From Prorocentrum cordatum (Eukaryota; Sar; Dinophyceae; Prorocentrales; Prorocentraceae), in NCBI GenBank assembly GCA_963575745.1, contig CAUYUJ010018481.1:163350-189291 (forward strand): a stretch of DNA of 25,942 nt, in the 5' to 3' direction. A program made the translations under genes and the position numbers. This document shows, one piece after another, positions 8,650 to 17,208 of this stretch. The first letter of the stretch is position 1. The number at the start of each line of letters is the position of its first letter. Under the pieces are notes generated by a model. It did no database searches. It was not told where the DNA came from and was given only the letters and a program-made list of their open reading frames with translations.

Positions 8650-9165
8650 CCGCTTCAGGGGGGAGGCGTGCGTGATTCCTTCTTGTCGGGTCCCAAAAGG
8701 CCGTGGCTCAAGGGGCCGAGGGACTACCGCTCAAGAAAAAGATCGAGGGTGTTCTTCCACTCACCATGCTCCGCACGGTTTCATCCCGCATGTGATGCCT
8801 GCCATCCGTGTTTCGGTGCTGGTGTGGTCCACGCCTGGGGCGTGGTCGAGGCGCCGCCCGGGCGCTTCTTAGCTTCTTACACCAGGGGTGGATCGGCCTC
8901 GTCGTCCTGGCGTGACTCGGGTCCAACGTTTCCCTGCGCGCGTGCGCCTGCATCGTGCGCGGGGCCTTCACGAATCTTTCGGGGGGGGGGGCTGTCGAGT
9001 TGCTGGGCCATGCCGCCTGGCATCGGCAACTGCTGCAAAATTTGTAGATGGTCCCCTCCAGACCTGTACTTCCCGCCACTGCGTTGCTTTATGCCACAAC
9101 CCAGCGGGTCTGTTCGGCCTTGGGTCGAACCTCCATTCTAGGTCCGCGCTTCCCTCGGGTCGGTC
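8650..9165 (+). pseudogene. Coding-like relic of unknown family
   Basis: From 8994 a plus frame reads VELLGHAAWHRQLLQNL, then TAG (9045-9047), then MVPSRPVLPATALLYATTQR and onward to about 9165. Residue composition is natural and unlike the flanking repeats. A run of ten G at 8981-8990 marks a likely frameshift from upstream coding-like sequence. I do not recognise a domain. It may be another part of a retroelement, but that is a guess. Confidence 0.3.
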
Positions 9166-9179
9166 GCGCTCAGGCTCCG

Positions 9180-9660
9180 CGGTCTCCTCCTCATCCTCTC
9201 GCATCCTCCTCCACCTCCCCTCGCCTCATCCTCCACATCCTCTCGCCTCCTCCTCCTCCTCCTCCAACTTGAACTCAAAGTCCAACTCCTCCTCCAACGC
9301 GGCCTCGTCCCTCCGCCTCGTCCTCCTCCTCCTCCTCCTCCTCCTCCTCCTCCTCCTCTTCCGCCTCCTCCTCCTCCTCCTCCTTATCCCCCTCCAGCAC
9401 ATGTTCCTCCTCCTCCGCTCCCTCCTCCCGCTGGACGGGGGATGGGGAGGAGGGGAGAGGGAGGGGAGGTGGGGATGCTGGATGCTGGATTGGCCTGCCT
9501 CCACAGAGGCAGGTCTGAGACGGGAGAGAGGGGGAGGAGGAGGAGGAGGAGGAGGAGGAGGAGGAGGAGGAGGAGGAGGAGAAGTAAAAGGAGGAGGAGG
9601 AAGAGGAGGATGAGAAGGAGGAGGAGGAAGGAGAAGGAGGAGGAGGAGAGGACCATAGGG
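9180..9660. repeat. (CTC)n tract followed by (GAG)n tract
   Basis: 9180-9430 is CTC-rich (purest at 9317-9390) and 9531-9660 is GAG-rich. They are separated by about 100 bp that contains GATGCTG repeated at 9473-9487. The two complementary arms could pair into a large imperfect hairpin. Confidence 0.9.
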
Positions 9661-10285
9661 AGGCAAAAGGCAGAGGGGGAGAGAAGCGCACGGCGACAGG
9701 AGGGAGACGGAGGGAGATCTGCCGCAGAGGGCCAGGCAAACTGGCGACGGATCGGGGAGACAGGGAGACTGGATAATGGGAGGGCAGCCAGGGAGGGGAG
9801 GCTAGGTCTGACTTAATCGGAGAAGACCTCTTCACACGAGGCGCGTCGCAGCTGACCCTGGGACCCGCTGCTTCCACGCGCATGCGAGAGCATCGACGAT
9901 TCAACATCCTACCTGCGACATTCGATGAAACGAACGCGCGACAGTCCGCAATGAACAAAAAGGTTTGCAGCAATGAATGCCAGGAGGTCTGGGCGAAATC
10001 GGCCTCGTAAAGCGCTATCGAGCATGATTGTACCTGGGGCTTGTGAACTACCCATCTGCAACCAAGTACTCAATGTCCGAACCCTCTGTGCGTACCAAAG
10101 GCAAGTCACTTCACTGCTATGTGCATCTATGTTCAATATTATGCCTGCATGGATGTACAAAAATATGTGTATATATAATTATACTTCACCCTGACTCGAG
10201 GCACGAAGTGGAGTGCCCCCAAATGTCTAGAACTCCCAGTATCCAGTATTGAGCACGGAATCTTATACCTAAGGGCGTGCCCTAA
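9661..10285. other. Unique sequence, no gene seen
   Basis: The stretch is G/A-rich to about 9800 and then more balanced. 10130-10200 is AT-rich (ATATGTGTATATATAATTAT). Small frames on both strands match nothing. I see no promoter or splice signal that would justify a call. Confidence 0.4.
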
Positions 10286-11245
10286 ATCTTGATTATTCCT
10301 GGCGTGCCCACGCTTTCTCGGGCTTCCCCGCATGACGTTTCCACAGGCTTGAGGGCTCCAAAACAAGCCCATAGGACCCCAAGACGCGCCCAAGAGGACG
10401 CAAGGGGCCTCGAAGACGGCCCAGCAGCGCTCCAAGACGCCCAAGATGGCCCACAGACGGCCCAAGAGGCCCCCAAGGCGCCCCAAGAGGGCTCCAAGAC
10501 GACCACGAGATGCCAAAATCATTCTCTCCTTGGGTGGTTGAAAAAGTTGTAGCACTCTTGTCTTTTCGGACCTTCGGTGCTCCAAGACGGCCCAAGAGGC
10601 CCCAGAGATCGCCCCAAGAGGCCCCCGAGTGTGCCTCCAGAGGGCCCAAGGTGGCCGCAAGACGGCCCACGAGGCCCCCAAGGCAGTCTGGTAGGGCCCA
10701 AAGGGGGGCCCACGAGAGGCTCACGAGGGGGAACTCGAACTGATATTTTCAAACCCTTCGTCCCAAGATGGCCCCCGAGACCGCAAGAAGGCCAGCAGGC
10801 CCCCATGAGACCCCAACCCACACACGAGCTGCAGGAGGCTCCCAAGAGGCCCAAATCAGGCCCAAAGAGGGAGGCCCCCAGGAGGCGAATGGTTGTTTGT
10901 GCGGCCCGATGGTTTTTTGTGCGGCCCGTTGGGTTCTTCTGTGGCCCGGCGCGCGGCAAAGTGGGTTTTACTGCGGCCGGCGCCGGCCCTTCAGGGGGGC
11001 CAAGAAGCCCTTCAGGAGGGCCAAGAAGCCCTTCAGGGGGGCCCTCACCGTACTCGAGGATTTGTATACTCCGGAGACCTCTTGGCCGTACTAAAGCCCA
11101 CCGGGCCGCACAAAAGCCCATCTGTCCGCAGTAAAACCGTATCTCCCCCAAGAGACCCCCGAGAGGCCCCCAAGACACCCCAAAACCGAATCCGAGAGGC
11201 TTCCGAGAGGCCTCCCAAGAGATTCCCACAAGCTTCCCAGAGGCC
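10286..11245. repeat. Degenerate GC-rich repeat field (CCAAGA-GGCCC units)
   Basis: Irregular units such as CCAAGACGGCCC and CCCGAGAGGCCCC recur for nearly 1 kb, open in several frames. On minus they read as LG.LLGRLG and W.VL-type repeats. The field is broken at 10505-10575 by a more AT-rich unrelated piece. A similar but shorter field is at 19298-19500. The translations are repeat-derived, not a supported protein. Confidence 0.7.
10887..11143. repeat. Inverted repeat of ~20-bp GCGGCCC units with 21-bp tandem core
   Basis: The left arm has three units of the type TTTTTTGTGCGGCCCG, ending GTGGGTTTTACTGCGG. The right arm has the complements CCGGGCCGCACAAAAGCCCA and CCGCAGTAAAAC. Between them, at 10987-11045, is a 21-bp unit CCCTTCAGGGGGGCCAAGAAG repeated nearly three times. 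The structure is a foldback with a tandem-repeat loop. Confidence 0.65.
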
Positions 11246-11254
11246 TCTGGCCTG

Positions 11255-11277
11255 TGTATATTATATATACACATATA
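11255..11277. repeat. Short AT hairpin
   Basis: TGTGTATAT and ATATACACA are 9-bp inverted arms around a 3-nt loop. They stand out in GC-rich surroundings. No function is assigned. Confidence 0.6.
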
Positions 11278-11429
11278 CATAATGCAGTCGAATTGGAGAC
11301 GGCACTGAGCCAGCTCCGATACAGTTCCAGACCGCTTCCAGACGGCCCCAAGACTCTCCCAGACGGGCCCATGACCTTCAAGAGCTGCCAAAGGACCTCC
11401 AAACGGAAACCGAGCTGGCCCCAAGGCTC

Positions 11430-12118
11430 CGACTGACGCCTAGATAGCCCCAACAAAGCTCCAGGTCCGCGAAGTCTAGTTGTAGATACCCGTGCGTCCA
11501 TATTCTCGAAAAAGATGGCCGCTCTCATGCTTCTGCCTTGCCAGGAGGATGCTTGATGCCAGCGCCGTATGCATGGGCCTGGCGTCTAGCGCACTCGGTC
11601 GTTACCCTCGACACTGATGCCAACTGTGGCTCTGCGAACGTCGCCTACACATAAGCTTTACCGTAGGCAACAGTGACCTGTGGCGCGCGACTGTAGGAGG
11701 GCCGCGGGGGGGGGGGCAGATCCACGAGCGCAGGCCACTGCCGGGGGGACCCCCGTGGGCCCGCACCCAAGGTCACTGCGGCGAAGGACCACTCCTACGC
11801 ATGGCCGAGACGAGAACATCGAACGAAAGAGGAGGCGCCTCCACGGTCGGAACGGTGGGCGAACCGCCCTGGAAGGCCCACTGCCCCGGAATGCTCCTGG
11901 TCTCGAGCTTCCGCACCTTGGGCAGGGGGAGGCACGGGCATTGCCGCCCGAGACTTCCGGTGACCCCGCATTGGCAAGAATCAAGACGTCGCTGTGTGGG
12001 GGGGGGAGGGGGCGGCGCGCAGAAAAGGAGTGCAACGAAGGGGGTGGCCTTCAGAGAGAGCACCCCGCCGTCTCGACGAGGGGGCTCGCCGCCAACAGAC
12101 GGCTCACGGGGAACGCAC
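11430..12118. other. Gene-free stretch with overlapping spurious frames
   Basis: Four or more frames are open at 11680-12110, but none shows a domain or consistent codon preference. The GC content alone explains them. G runs occur at 11706 and 11998. I see nothing else. Confidence 0.4.
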
Positions 12119-12275
12119 TGACCCGGGTGAATGCGAACCCGGGGTCACTGCGGCCTTGCAGGATCCCGCAAGATCCTGCAAGGCCCTGCAAGATCAAGCA
12201 CGCCAGCCCGGGCAAGTGCACCCTTGGCTCTGCAGGATCCCGCAAGCTCTGGTGCTCTGGTTGACCCCTGTCTCT
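12119..12275 (+). repeat. DR1 dispersed repeat, copy C
   Basis: This copy begins GCACTGACCCGGGTGAATGC and continues with AACCCGGGGTCACTGCGG and CCTTGCAGGATCCCGCAAG. It ends near GGTGCTCTGGTTGACCCCTG. The order of blocks is the same as in copies A, B and D. Confidence 0.85.
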
Positions 12276-12396
12276 TGAGCCCCGATCTCAGAATCAGAAG
12301 GCTGGGAAGTTCCCCGGCCTTCTGAGAAGTTCTCTAAAGTCTTGCCAGAGGACACAGAGAGCTTCTCAGAAGGGTGGGCAAGCGATCGGGTCTTCC

Positions 12397-12603
12397 TTCC
12401 TCCTCCTTCCTCCTCTCCTCCTCCTCCCTCCTCCTCCTTCCTCCTCCTCTTCCTCCTCCTCCTCCTCCTCTCCTCCTCCTCCTCTTCCCTCCTCCTCCTC
12501 CTCCTCCTCCTCCGTCTCCTCCTCCTCCTCCTCCTCCTCCTCCTCCTCCTCCTCCTCCTCCTCCTCCTCCCCCTCCCCCTCCCCCTCCCCCCTCCCCCTC
12601 CCT
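12397..12603 (+). repeat. (CTC)n microsatellite tract
   Basis: CTC/CCT triplets are followed by a CCCCCT hexamer run at 12570-12603. The tract lies beyond the 3' side of the ABM exon at 12770 and, on the minus strand, would be purine-rich. Confidence 0.9.
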
Positions 12604-12719
12604 CGCTCGCCGCCGATCCGTGGACACCTCCGTGGACCTTCGCGGCCCCAGCTCTCCCCGGCCGCGGCCGAGGCGCGGGCCCCGTTGTGGAGCGCGCGGC
12701 GCGCGGGGCCCCCTGGGGC

Positions 12720-12770
12720 CCGCGCGCTCTGGCCCGCCACGCCGCCGCTGGCCTTGAAGTCCGCCCACGC
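12720..12770 (-). CDS. ABM monooxygenase domain, exon 4 (C-terminal part)
   Basis: Reading the minus strand, an acceptor CCGCGGAG|GCG at 12771-12772 opens a frame beginning AWADFKASGGVAGQS. In ABM proteins (antibiotic biosynthesis monooxygenase, ferredoxin-like fold) the segment after HK.T.HY is W..F....GGV..Q, the last helix and strand. Exon 3 ends in HYK at a phase-0 boundary, and this exon begins with AW in phase 0, so the join restores the family pattern. Codons are nearly all G/C-ending. The 3' end is uncertain. A GC donor after CAGAGC (about 12726) fits the family length, while the open frame continues to about 12650. The upstream flank is a GACGCC minisatellite. Confidence 0.6.
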
Positions 12771-12785
12771 CTCCGCGGGGAGGCA

Positions 12786-12903
12786 CGCCGACGCCGACGC
12801 CGACGCCAACGCCGACGCCGCCGACGACGGCGACGCCGACGGCGACGCCGACGCCGACACCGACGACGCCGACGCCGCCGACGCCGACGCCGACGCCGAC
12901 GCC
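12786..12903 (+). repeat. (GACGCC)n hexamer minisatellite
   Basis: About 20 hexamers of GACGCC occur with GAC and GCC variants. The repeat is open in all frames (Asp-Ala on plus, Ser-Ala on minus) and starts 16 bp upstream of the ABM exon 4 boundary on minus. A plus frame (12685-13260) runs through it and the 12-bp repeat below, but I do not regard it as a supported gene. Confidence 0.9.
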
Positions 12904-13074
12904 TCCGCCTCACGCCATCCAGCCTCTCGTTCCCGCCACCTCCCGCCCCCCCCCCCACTTACGCCCCCCTCCTTGCCTCGCCTCCCCCTCCCCCTCCCTC
13001 GGCTCCCCCCCTCGCTCTCCCCTTTTCCCTCCTTCTCTACTGCTGGCCACAGGGGAGGCCAGACGGGGACCCCA

Positions 13075-13146
13075 CGGGAGACGACGCGGAAGACCATGCG
13101 GGAGAGCATGCGGAAGAACACACGTGAGACCATACGAGAAAAGACC
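13075..13146 (+). repeat. Six tandem 12-bp units
   Basis: The units CGGGAGACGACG, CGGAAGACCATG, CGGGAGAGCATG, CGGAAGAACACA, CGTGAGACCATA and CGAGAAAAGACC follow without indels. On plus they would encode a tetrapeptide repeat of the form R(E/K)(T/S/N)(T/M/I). They fall within intron 3 of the ABM model. Confidence 0.7.
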
Positions 13147-13703
13147 GCGGGCCACGACCCAACGATTCTGGATATGGGGAATACCACGCGTGACTGGGAA
13201 GAGATGGATCGGACCCTTACACACAATATGGTCAGGGAATCTTCCACAGCACATCCATAAACAAACGCACAAGGCGACAAGGTGCGGGGCTACGTCGGGC
13301 CTTTTTTTCAGGGGAGGGGTAGAGAGTCTGCCTGTTCCTCTTCAGAACGAAAACTAGGGAAGGCCTTCCTCCCAAGCATAGAAAGCCATTGCTCTCCCGA
13401 GACTGCACCTTTCTGCACCCATGCTGCCCGTCTACGTTCCGCTGTCTCCTTAACATACGGTCCCTGCTCTTTCTGCTGCGCCCTTGCCCCATGTCACGCT
13501 CATCCTGTCGGCCGTTCCTCGCCTGCCTTCTCTGGTTTGTTGCTTACTGGCTGACTTTCTGTGAGGGTCGGCGGAGCTGGCCAGCAGGCCTACAATAGAT
13601 AGAGGCACCAGCAGGAAAAGGCAAATATGGAGACTGGGACCAAGAGATAGATGATGGAGTGGGCGGAGGAAACACGATGTAGGCATCTCAAGAGAAAGAA
13701 ATA
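13147..13703. other. Intronic sequence, nothing else seen
   Basis: Mixed-composition unique sequence lies between the 12-bp repeat and the GA run. Short frames occur on both strands without family matches. By the exon model it is intron 3 of the minus-strand ABM gene. Confidence 0.4.
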
Positions 13704-13732
13704 TGAGGGAGAGAGAGAGAGAGAGAGAGATC

Positions 13733-13795
13733 CTTGTAATGCGCAGTGCTCTTGTGGTGGGCAGACGCGCCGTCGTCCAAGTACGCCTCGTAGAA
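13733..13795 (-). CDS. ABM monooxygenase domain, exon 3
   Basis: The minus strand reads FYEAYLDDGASAHHKSTAHY and then K. This is the ABM signature after the central strand: FYE.Y.D..A...HK.T.HY. The 3' end is AAG|GATCTCTC, a GA donor (a type reported in dinoflagellates), leading into a TC run (GA on plus, 13704-13730). The 5' boundary is a problem. The FYE codons (13795-13787) are preceded in frame by TGA, with no AG just before them. The only AG|G nearby (13787-13788) would cut FYE off. Either the acceptor is non-canonical, the site has mutated, or the exon 2/3 junction differs from my model. Frame and order with exons 2 and 4 are otherwise consistent. Confidence 0.65.
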
Positions 13796-13841
13796 TCATT
13801 CGCGCCCGTGTCCGTGGGCTCTGCCAGCGGGTCAGCCACAC

Positions 13842-14352
13842 TCCTCCACACACACAAACAAACACAAACGCACGAACACGAACACTAACACTGACACTAA
13901 CACTGGCACTAACACGAGTAAGAAAAACAGTAACAGTAACACTGTCACTACCACTAACACTAGCATACACAGACTCACACGCACACACACACACACAGCC
14001 ACGCACACTCCTACAACCACACACACACACACGAAGCACACACGCGCGCACTTGTTTTGCGTCGCGGCCACTCGCGCGGCGGCGAGGCGTATAAAGTCTC
14101 TGAGAAGCGCGCGCGCTGGCCAGGCTCACGCGGAGGGGAGACGCTGGATCACACACACGCACACACGCACACATACACGCACACATACACGCACACACGC
14201 ACGCAGGCACGCACGCAAGCACGCACGCACGCGCACGCGCACGCGCACGCGCACGCGCACACGCACACGCACACGCACACGCACACGCACACGCACACGC
14301 ACACGCACACGCACACACACACACACAAACACACGCACACACGCACACAAAC
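13842..14352 (+). repeat. (CA)n/(GCAC)n microsatellite field
   Basis: CA-rich repeats at 13842-14048 include CACTAACA variants around 13880-13960. A GC-rich 100-bp spacer follows, then CACA/GCAC hexamers at 14150-14352. The spacer contains TATAAA at about 14090, which I do not treat as a promoter. Val/Cys and Thr/His ORFs are repeat artefacts. Confidence 0.9.
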
Positions 14353-14405
14353 CATTCGAGATAAAGCCCATGACTGGTCCCGCCGCCCCCCCTCCCATCC
14401 CCCTG

Positions 14406-14492
14406 GTCACGTCACGATTCGCGCCGCTGCCGTCTGGGAATTACATCTTTTGAAGGACTCCCAGGCGGCGCCATCGCGAATCGTGGCATGAC
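14406..14492. repeat. Hairpin element with ~33-bp arms
   Basis: The left arm GTCACGTCACGATTCGCG..GTCTGGGA (14406-14439) pairs with TCCCAGGCGG..CGCGAATCGTGGCATGAC (14459-14492) around a 19-nt loop. There are only a few mismatches. It resembles a small MITE or foldback. No second copy was seen. Confidence 0.7.
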
Positions 14493-14723
14493 GGGCCCCC
14501 TGTTCCCCCGCCCTCCCCGGTCACGCCCGCTATCGCCAAGGGATACGAAAACAGTCTCATGCACACACGCACATGCACACACTCTGTGGTCGTCGCGGAC
14601 GGGAACACATCCTCACAGTCCAGCCCGCGCGCGGAGAACCGCGCGAGAGCCCAACAGCAAAAGAGCCGAACAAAAAGAAAACAAATCGGCAGGCCCATCA
14701 CTAAAAGAAAAAACGGAACCAAG

Positions 14724-14876
14724 ATAAACTTTTGGCGCTCAGCGCGGATTTCTTGGATCTGCGCTGACCCCCCTCCCTGGCGCGCGGAACGCGCCGGGGG
14801 TGGCGCCGGAGGCGCCGCCAGGGGGCCCAACGCGGATCCAAGAAATCCGCGCGGAGTGGTTTCAGTTTACGTGTAT
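14724..14876 (+). mobile_element. MITE family 3, copy 3
   Basis: The element begins ATAAACTTTTGGCGCTCAGC and continues with CGCGGATTTCTTGGATC. It ends GATCCAAGAAATCCGCGCGG followed by AGTGGTTTCAGTTTAC. Its core GACCCCCCTCCCTGGCGCGC and GGCGCCGGAGGCGCCGCCAG match the copies at 4190 and 23492. This is the best-preserved full-length copy. Confidence 0.85.
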
Positions 14877-15063
14877 GATGTGCCCCAGAATCGATCGGAC
14901 CCGCTCGGGTAGGATTCGCAAGCCGTCGCAGATGTTTCCCCCAGCGCACAGCTCGCACCGAGCGGGTCTCACTTGCCCAGCTCGCCTCCGCGCCCATGGT
15001 CTGCGGCAACTCATGGGAGCTTCCCATGCCATCTTGTTGGCTCTTGCGAATCGGCGCTGTCCC
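14877..15063. other. Unique stretch with nested inverted repeats
   Basis: GACCCGCTCGG (14899) pairs with CCGAGCGGGTC (14959), and GATTCGCAAG (14912) pairs with CTTGCGAATC (15045). CATGGGA-GCT-TCCCATG at 15012-15028 is a small hairpin. No gene is seen. Confidence 0.45.
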
Positions 15064-15185
15064 ATCGATTACTAAACGCTACTCGACGCTACCGCGCTCT
15101 AAATACTCGACGGTGGCGTTACTCGACGGTTACTCGACGTTACTCTAATAATCGATTACTAGACGTTACTCGACGGTGGCGAGGG
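15064..15185 (+). repeat. Degenerate TTACTCGACG tandem repeat
   Basis: TACTCGACG(G/T/C) recurs about seven times. ATCGATTACTA(A/G)ACG followed by (C/T)TACTCGAC appears at both ends (15064 and about 15151), suggesting a segmental duplication of the unit array. Confidence 0.7.
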
Positions 15186-15540
15186 CATAGAAGGCTCCCA
15201 TCATGTGATACCGCACCCACCATATCCCGACTCGTTCGCCCGCAAGTGGGGCCAAGACTTCTGAGGGTCAGAGGCACAAGGACAAACTAATTAACAAAAA
15301 CACGTCGGAGAAAAGCACTGGTTCGGGCGAATCAGTTCCCATGCAAGTTCCAACAAAACACAATTAATACCTGTTCTTTGAACTGGACACGGCCTCAAGC
15401 ACAATAAACAAAATTAAGGAGCTGAGCACACCTTCACCTCACCCCCCCCCCAAAAAAAAGGCTGACCCCATAAGCAGACGAAGGGCGACAGGATCCTCGA
15501 GCCGATGCCCTGTCCCTGTCCACTTGGCGCTCGGGGATTC
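15186..15540. other. Gene-free, more AT-rich stretch
   Basis: Unique sequence with ACAAAACA-type A-rich patches occurs, with a C11-A8 junction near 15443-15461. I see no open frame, repeat or signal. Confidence 0.4.
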
Positions 15541-15702
15541 ACTGCCCCGGGTCAACCCCGACCCGGGTCAATCGGGCCTTGCAGGATCCCGCAAAATCCC
15601 GCAAGATCCTGCGCCCAAACCCGGAACAGTGCGACCCTGGCTCTGCAGGATCCTGCAAGACCCGGCGCTATGACTGACCCCCGCTTGCACTGCCCCCCCA
15701 TA
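15541..15702 (+). repeat. DR1 dispersed repeat, copy D
   Basis: Block order is the same as in copies A-C: CCCCGGGTCAA, ACCCGGGTCAATCGGG, CCTTGCAGGATCCCGCAA, GCGCCCAAACCCGGAACAGT, then CTGACCCCCGCTTGCACTG. Confidence 0.85.
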
Positions 15703-15750
15703 CTTGAGCAGGGACCGAAGATCCCAGCATTCCTACAGGCCTACCACGAC

Positions 15751-15898
15751 ATGATCTTAGAACCCAACAAATGTTCTAAGAACTGAAGCCATGTTCTTAG
15801 AACATGAACCCGATGTAGCAGATGCAGCAACAGGACAGACTCAGCCAGCAATGTTCTTAGAGCCTTCCGTGCAAACCACAAAAGGTTCTTAGAACATT
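15751..15898. repeat. Cluster of five TTCTTAGAAC palindromic motifs
   Basis: Motif variants start at 15751 (ATGATCTTAGAACCC), 15771 (ATGTTCTAAGAAC), 15791 (ATGTTCTTAGAACAT), 15851 (ATGTTCTTAGAGC) and 15884 (GGTTCTTAGAACATT). The first three are spaced exactly 20 bp apart and the fourth 60 bp later. The full motif is a 15-bp palindrome with a free central base. It could be a protein-binding array or decayed short repeats. Confidence 0.55.
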
Positions 15899-15949
15899 AT
15901 TTGGTGGGCCTCTAGGCGAGCCGGGACGCCTCGCCACTGCTTGACGTAC

Positions 15950-16046
15950 CTGGAGCCCCGACCGAGGCGCGCCCACCGGCCGCGCCCACCGGCAGCCTGC
16001 CAGCCAACGCGTCCTGGCCGCGCCCGCCGGAGGCCTCGCCGCGGCT
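15950..16046 (-). other. Possible small exon of unknown family
   Basis: On minus, a pyrimidine-rich lead (GTGTCTCCCTGGGCCCC) and TTCGAG acceptor are followed by a 97-nt GC-ending frame (SRGEASGGRGQDALAGRLPV). The frame ends at the textbook donor CAG|GTACGT. No domain is recognised. It falls inside intron 2 of the ABM model, where it would interrupt the domain, so it may be an exon of something else or chance. Confidence 0.22.
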
Positions 16047-16140
16047 CTCGAAGGGGCCCAGGGAGACACAAACAAATACACACAAACCCCAGGATCCCCC
16101 ATATTTTCCCATGCTCTCCGGGTTTTCGTCTTCCCCCTCA

Positions 16141-16300
16141 CTTCCCATACGTTCCCATGTGTTCCCATGTGTTCCCATATGTTCCCATATGTTCCCATGT
16201 GTTCCCATGTGTTCCCATATGTTCCCATATGTTCCCAGTTGTTCCCATGTGTTCCCAGGTGTTCCCAGATGTTCCCATATGTTCCCATGTGTTCCCATAT
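16141..16300 (+). repeat. 10-bp minisatellite, 16 units without indels
   Basis: The unit GTTCCCA(T/G)(G/A/T)T repeats sixteen times in perfect 10-bp register. All variation is confined to the last three bases, apart from the first unit. Because three units make 30 bp, all three minus frames encode the same decapeptide cycle (GN.WEHMGT.), and all three plus frames another. Open frames here therefore carry no evidence of coding. By position it is within intron 2 of the ABM model. Confidence 0.95.
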
Positions 16301-16493
16301 TTTCCGTGTGCTGTTCCCCTTCCTGAGCTCTGCTCGCACGTAGGGCACCCGCCAGCGGGCTGTGGGCAGCAGAGGGTCCCACGCGCAGAGGCTCCCAGCC
16401 CCGCAGCCACAGACCTTGGAGATACTCCCACGGACAGGGTGCCATCGCTGCGGTCCTCGGGGCTCTTGTGACCCGAGCATGGGAAAGGAAGAA

Positions 16494-16912
16494 GGGGAGG
16501 GGGACGAAGGAGGAGGAGGAGGAGGAGGAGGAGGAGGAGGAGGAGGAGGAGGAGGAGGAGGAGGAGGAGGAGGAGGAGGAGGAGGAGAGGAGGAGGAGGA
16601 GGAGGAGGAGGAGGAGGAGGAGGAGGAGGAGGAGGAGGAGGAGGAGGAGGAGGAGGAGGAGGAGGAGGAGGAGGAGGAGGAGGAGGAGGAGGAGGAGGAG
16701 GAGGAGGAGGGAGGAGGAGGAGGAGGAGGAGGAGGAGGAAGAGGAGGAGGGAGGAGGGAGGAGGGGGGGGGGGGGGGAGGGGGAGGAGGGGGAGGAGGGG
16801 GAGGAGGAGGAGGAGGAGGAGGAGGAGGAGGAGGAGGAGGAGGAGGAGGAGGAGGAGAGGAGGAGGAGGAGGGAGGAGGAGGAGGAGGAGGAGGAGGGGG
16901 AGGAGGAGGACG
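16494..16912 (+). repeat. Long (GAG)n microsatellite
   Basis: This is about 420 bp of nearly pure GAG triplets with G-run interruptions at 16764-16800. It is the longest tract in the window and is followed directly by GACGGGTCGCCTA. It is open in all frames and non-coding. Its length suggests it may be length-variable or misassembled. Confidence 0.95.
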
Positions 16913-17203
16913 GGTCGCCTATCCCTGTACCCTAAGACCTGTCGTGGAACCAGCGTCGACGATGCTTCTAGTGTTATGTTGCCCCCATCGTACGTAAAGA
17001 CCACATCCCAGAAATAATGTCGAGTACCCAGAAAAGTGTCGAAACAGTGCCGAACCAATGTCGAAACAATGTCGGACGAGTGTCTCCCAGGGCTCGACAC
17101 ATGCAAACCCTCGCGTTTCGGTACGTTTCTGGTGCTCAGAATTCTTTCTGGCGGTCAAGGCTAAAGTAGGTTTGAACATCATAATTCTAGTGAGGCGTTG
17201 CCT
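16913..17203. other. Unique flank with short repeats, left half of a split paralogous segment
   Basis: 17030-17095 contains (G)TGTCGAAACAGTG / AATGTCGAAACAATGTCGGA-like short repeats. 17190-17203 (AGTGAGGCGTTGCC) is homologous to 17720-17733 and continues after the inserted element at 17445. No gene is seen. Confidence 0.4.
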
Positions 17204-17208
17204 GGACC

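Noticed and set aside
7848-8675. Cys/Val- and His/Thr-rich ORFs across the GT tract and N gap
   Set aside because: These are dinucleotide repeat translations. Part of the ORF is N, and only the 7524-8065 portion is retained as part of the retroelement relic.
8698-8712. TGGCTCAAG as a trace of the dinoflagellate spliced leader
   Set aside because: Only nine bases match the leader's 3' end, and the rest of the 22-nt leader is absent, so it is compatible with chance.
10286-11245. Minus-strand LGRLG/LLG repeat proteins
   Set aside because: Several frames give similar repeats, the units are irregular, and the field is interrupted. This fits repeat DNA, not a selected protein.
12685-13260. A plus-strand gene with Asp-Ala and RETT-type repeats
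   Set aside because: The frame is built from a hexamer and a 12-bp repeat, and the opposite strand holds a better-supported ABM exon at 12770-12720.
14088-14096. TATAAA between the CA tracts as a promoter
   Set aside because: It is an isolated six-base match with no gene start nearby, and TATA boxes are not typical of dinoflagellates.
15751-15898. TTCTTAGAAC motifs as heat-shock elements
   Set aside because: Heat-shock elements have GAA/TTC spaced by two bases. Here the spacing is three, and no promoter context is visible.
15889-16480. ORFs encoding a WEHMGT decapeptide repeat protein
   Set aside because: The 10-bp unit gives the same peptide in all three frames and has no stops, so open reading is automatic.
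16362-17106. Long poly-Glu/Gly/Leu/Pro ORFs on both strands
   Set aside because: They are frame-independent translations of a 420-bp GAG microsatellite with no unique coding sequence attached.
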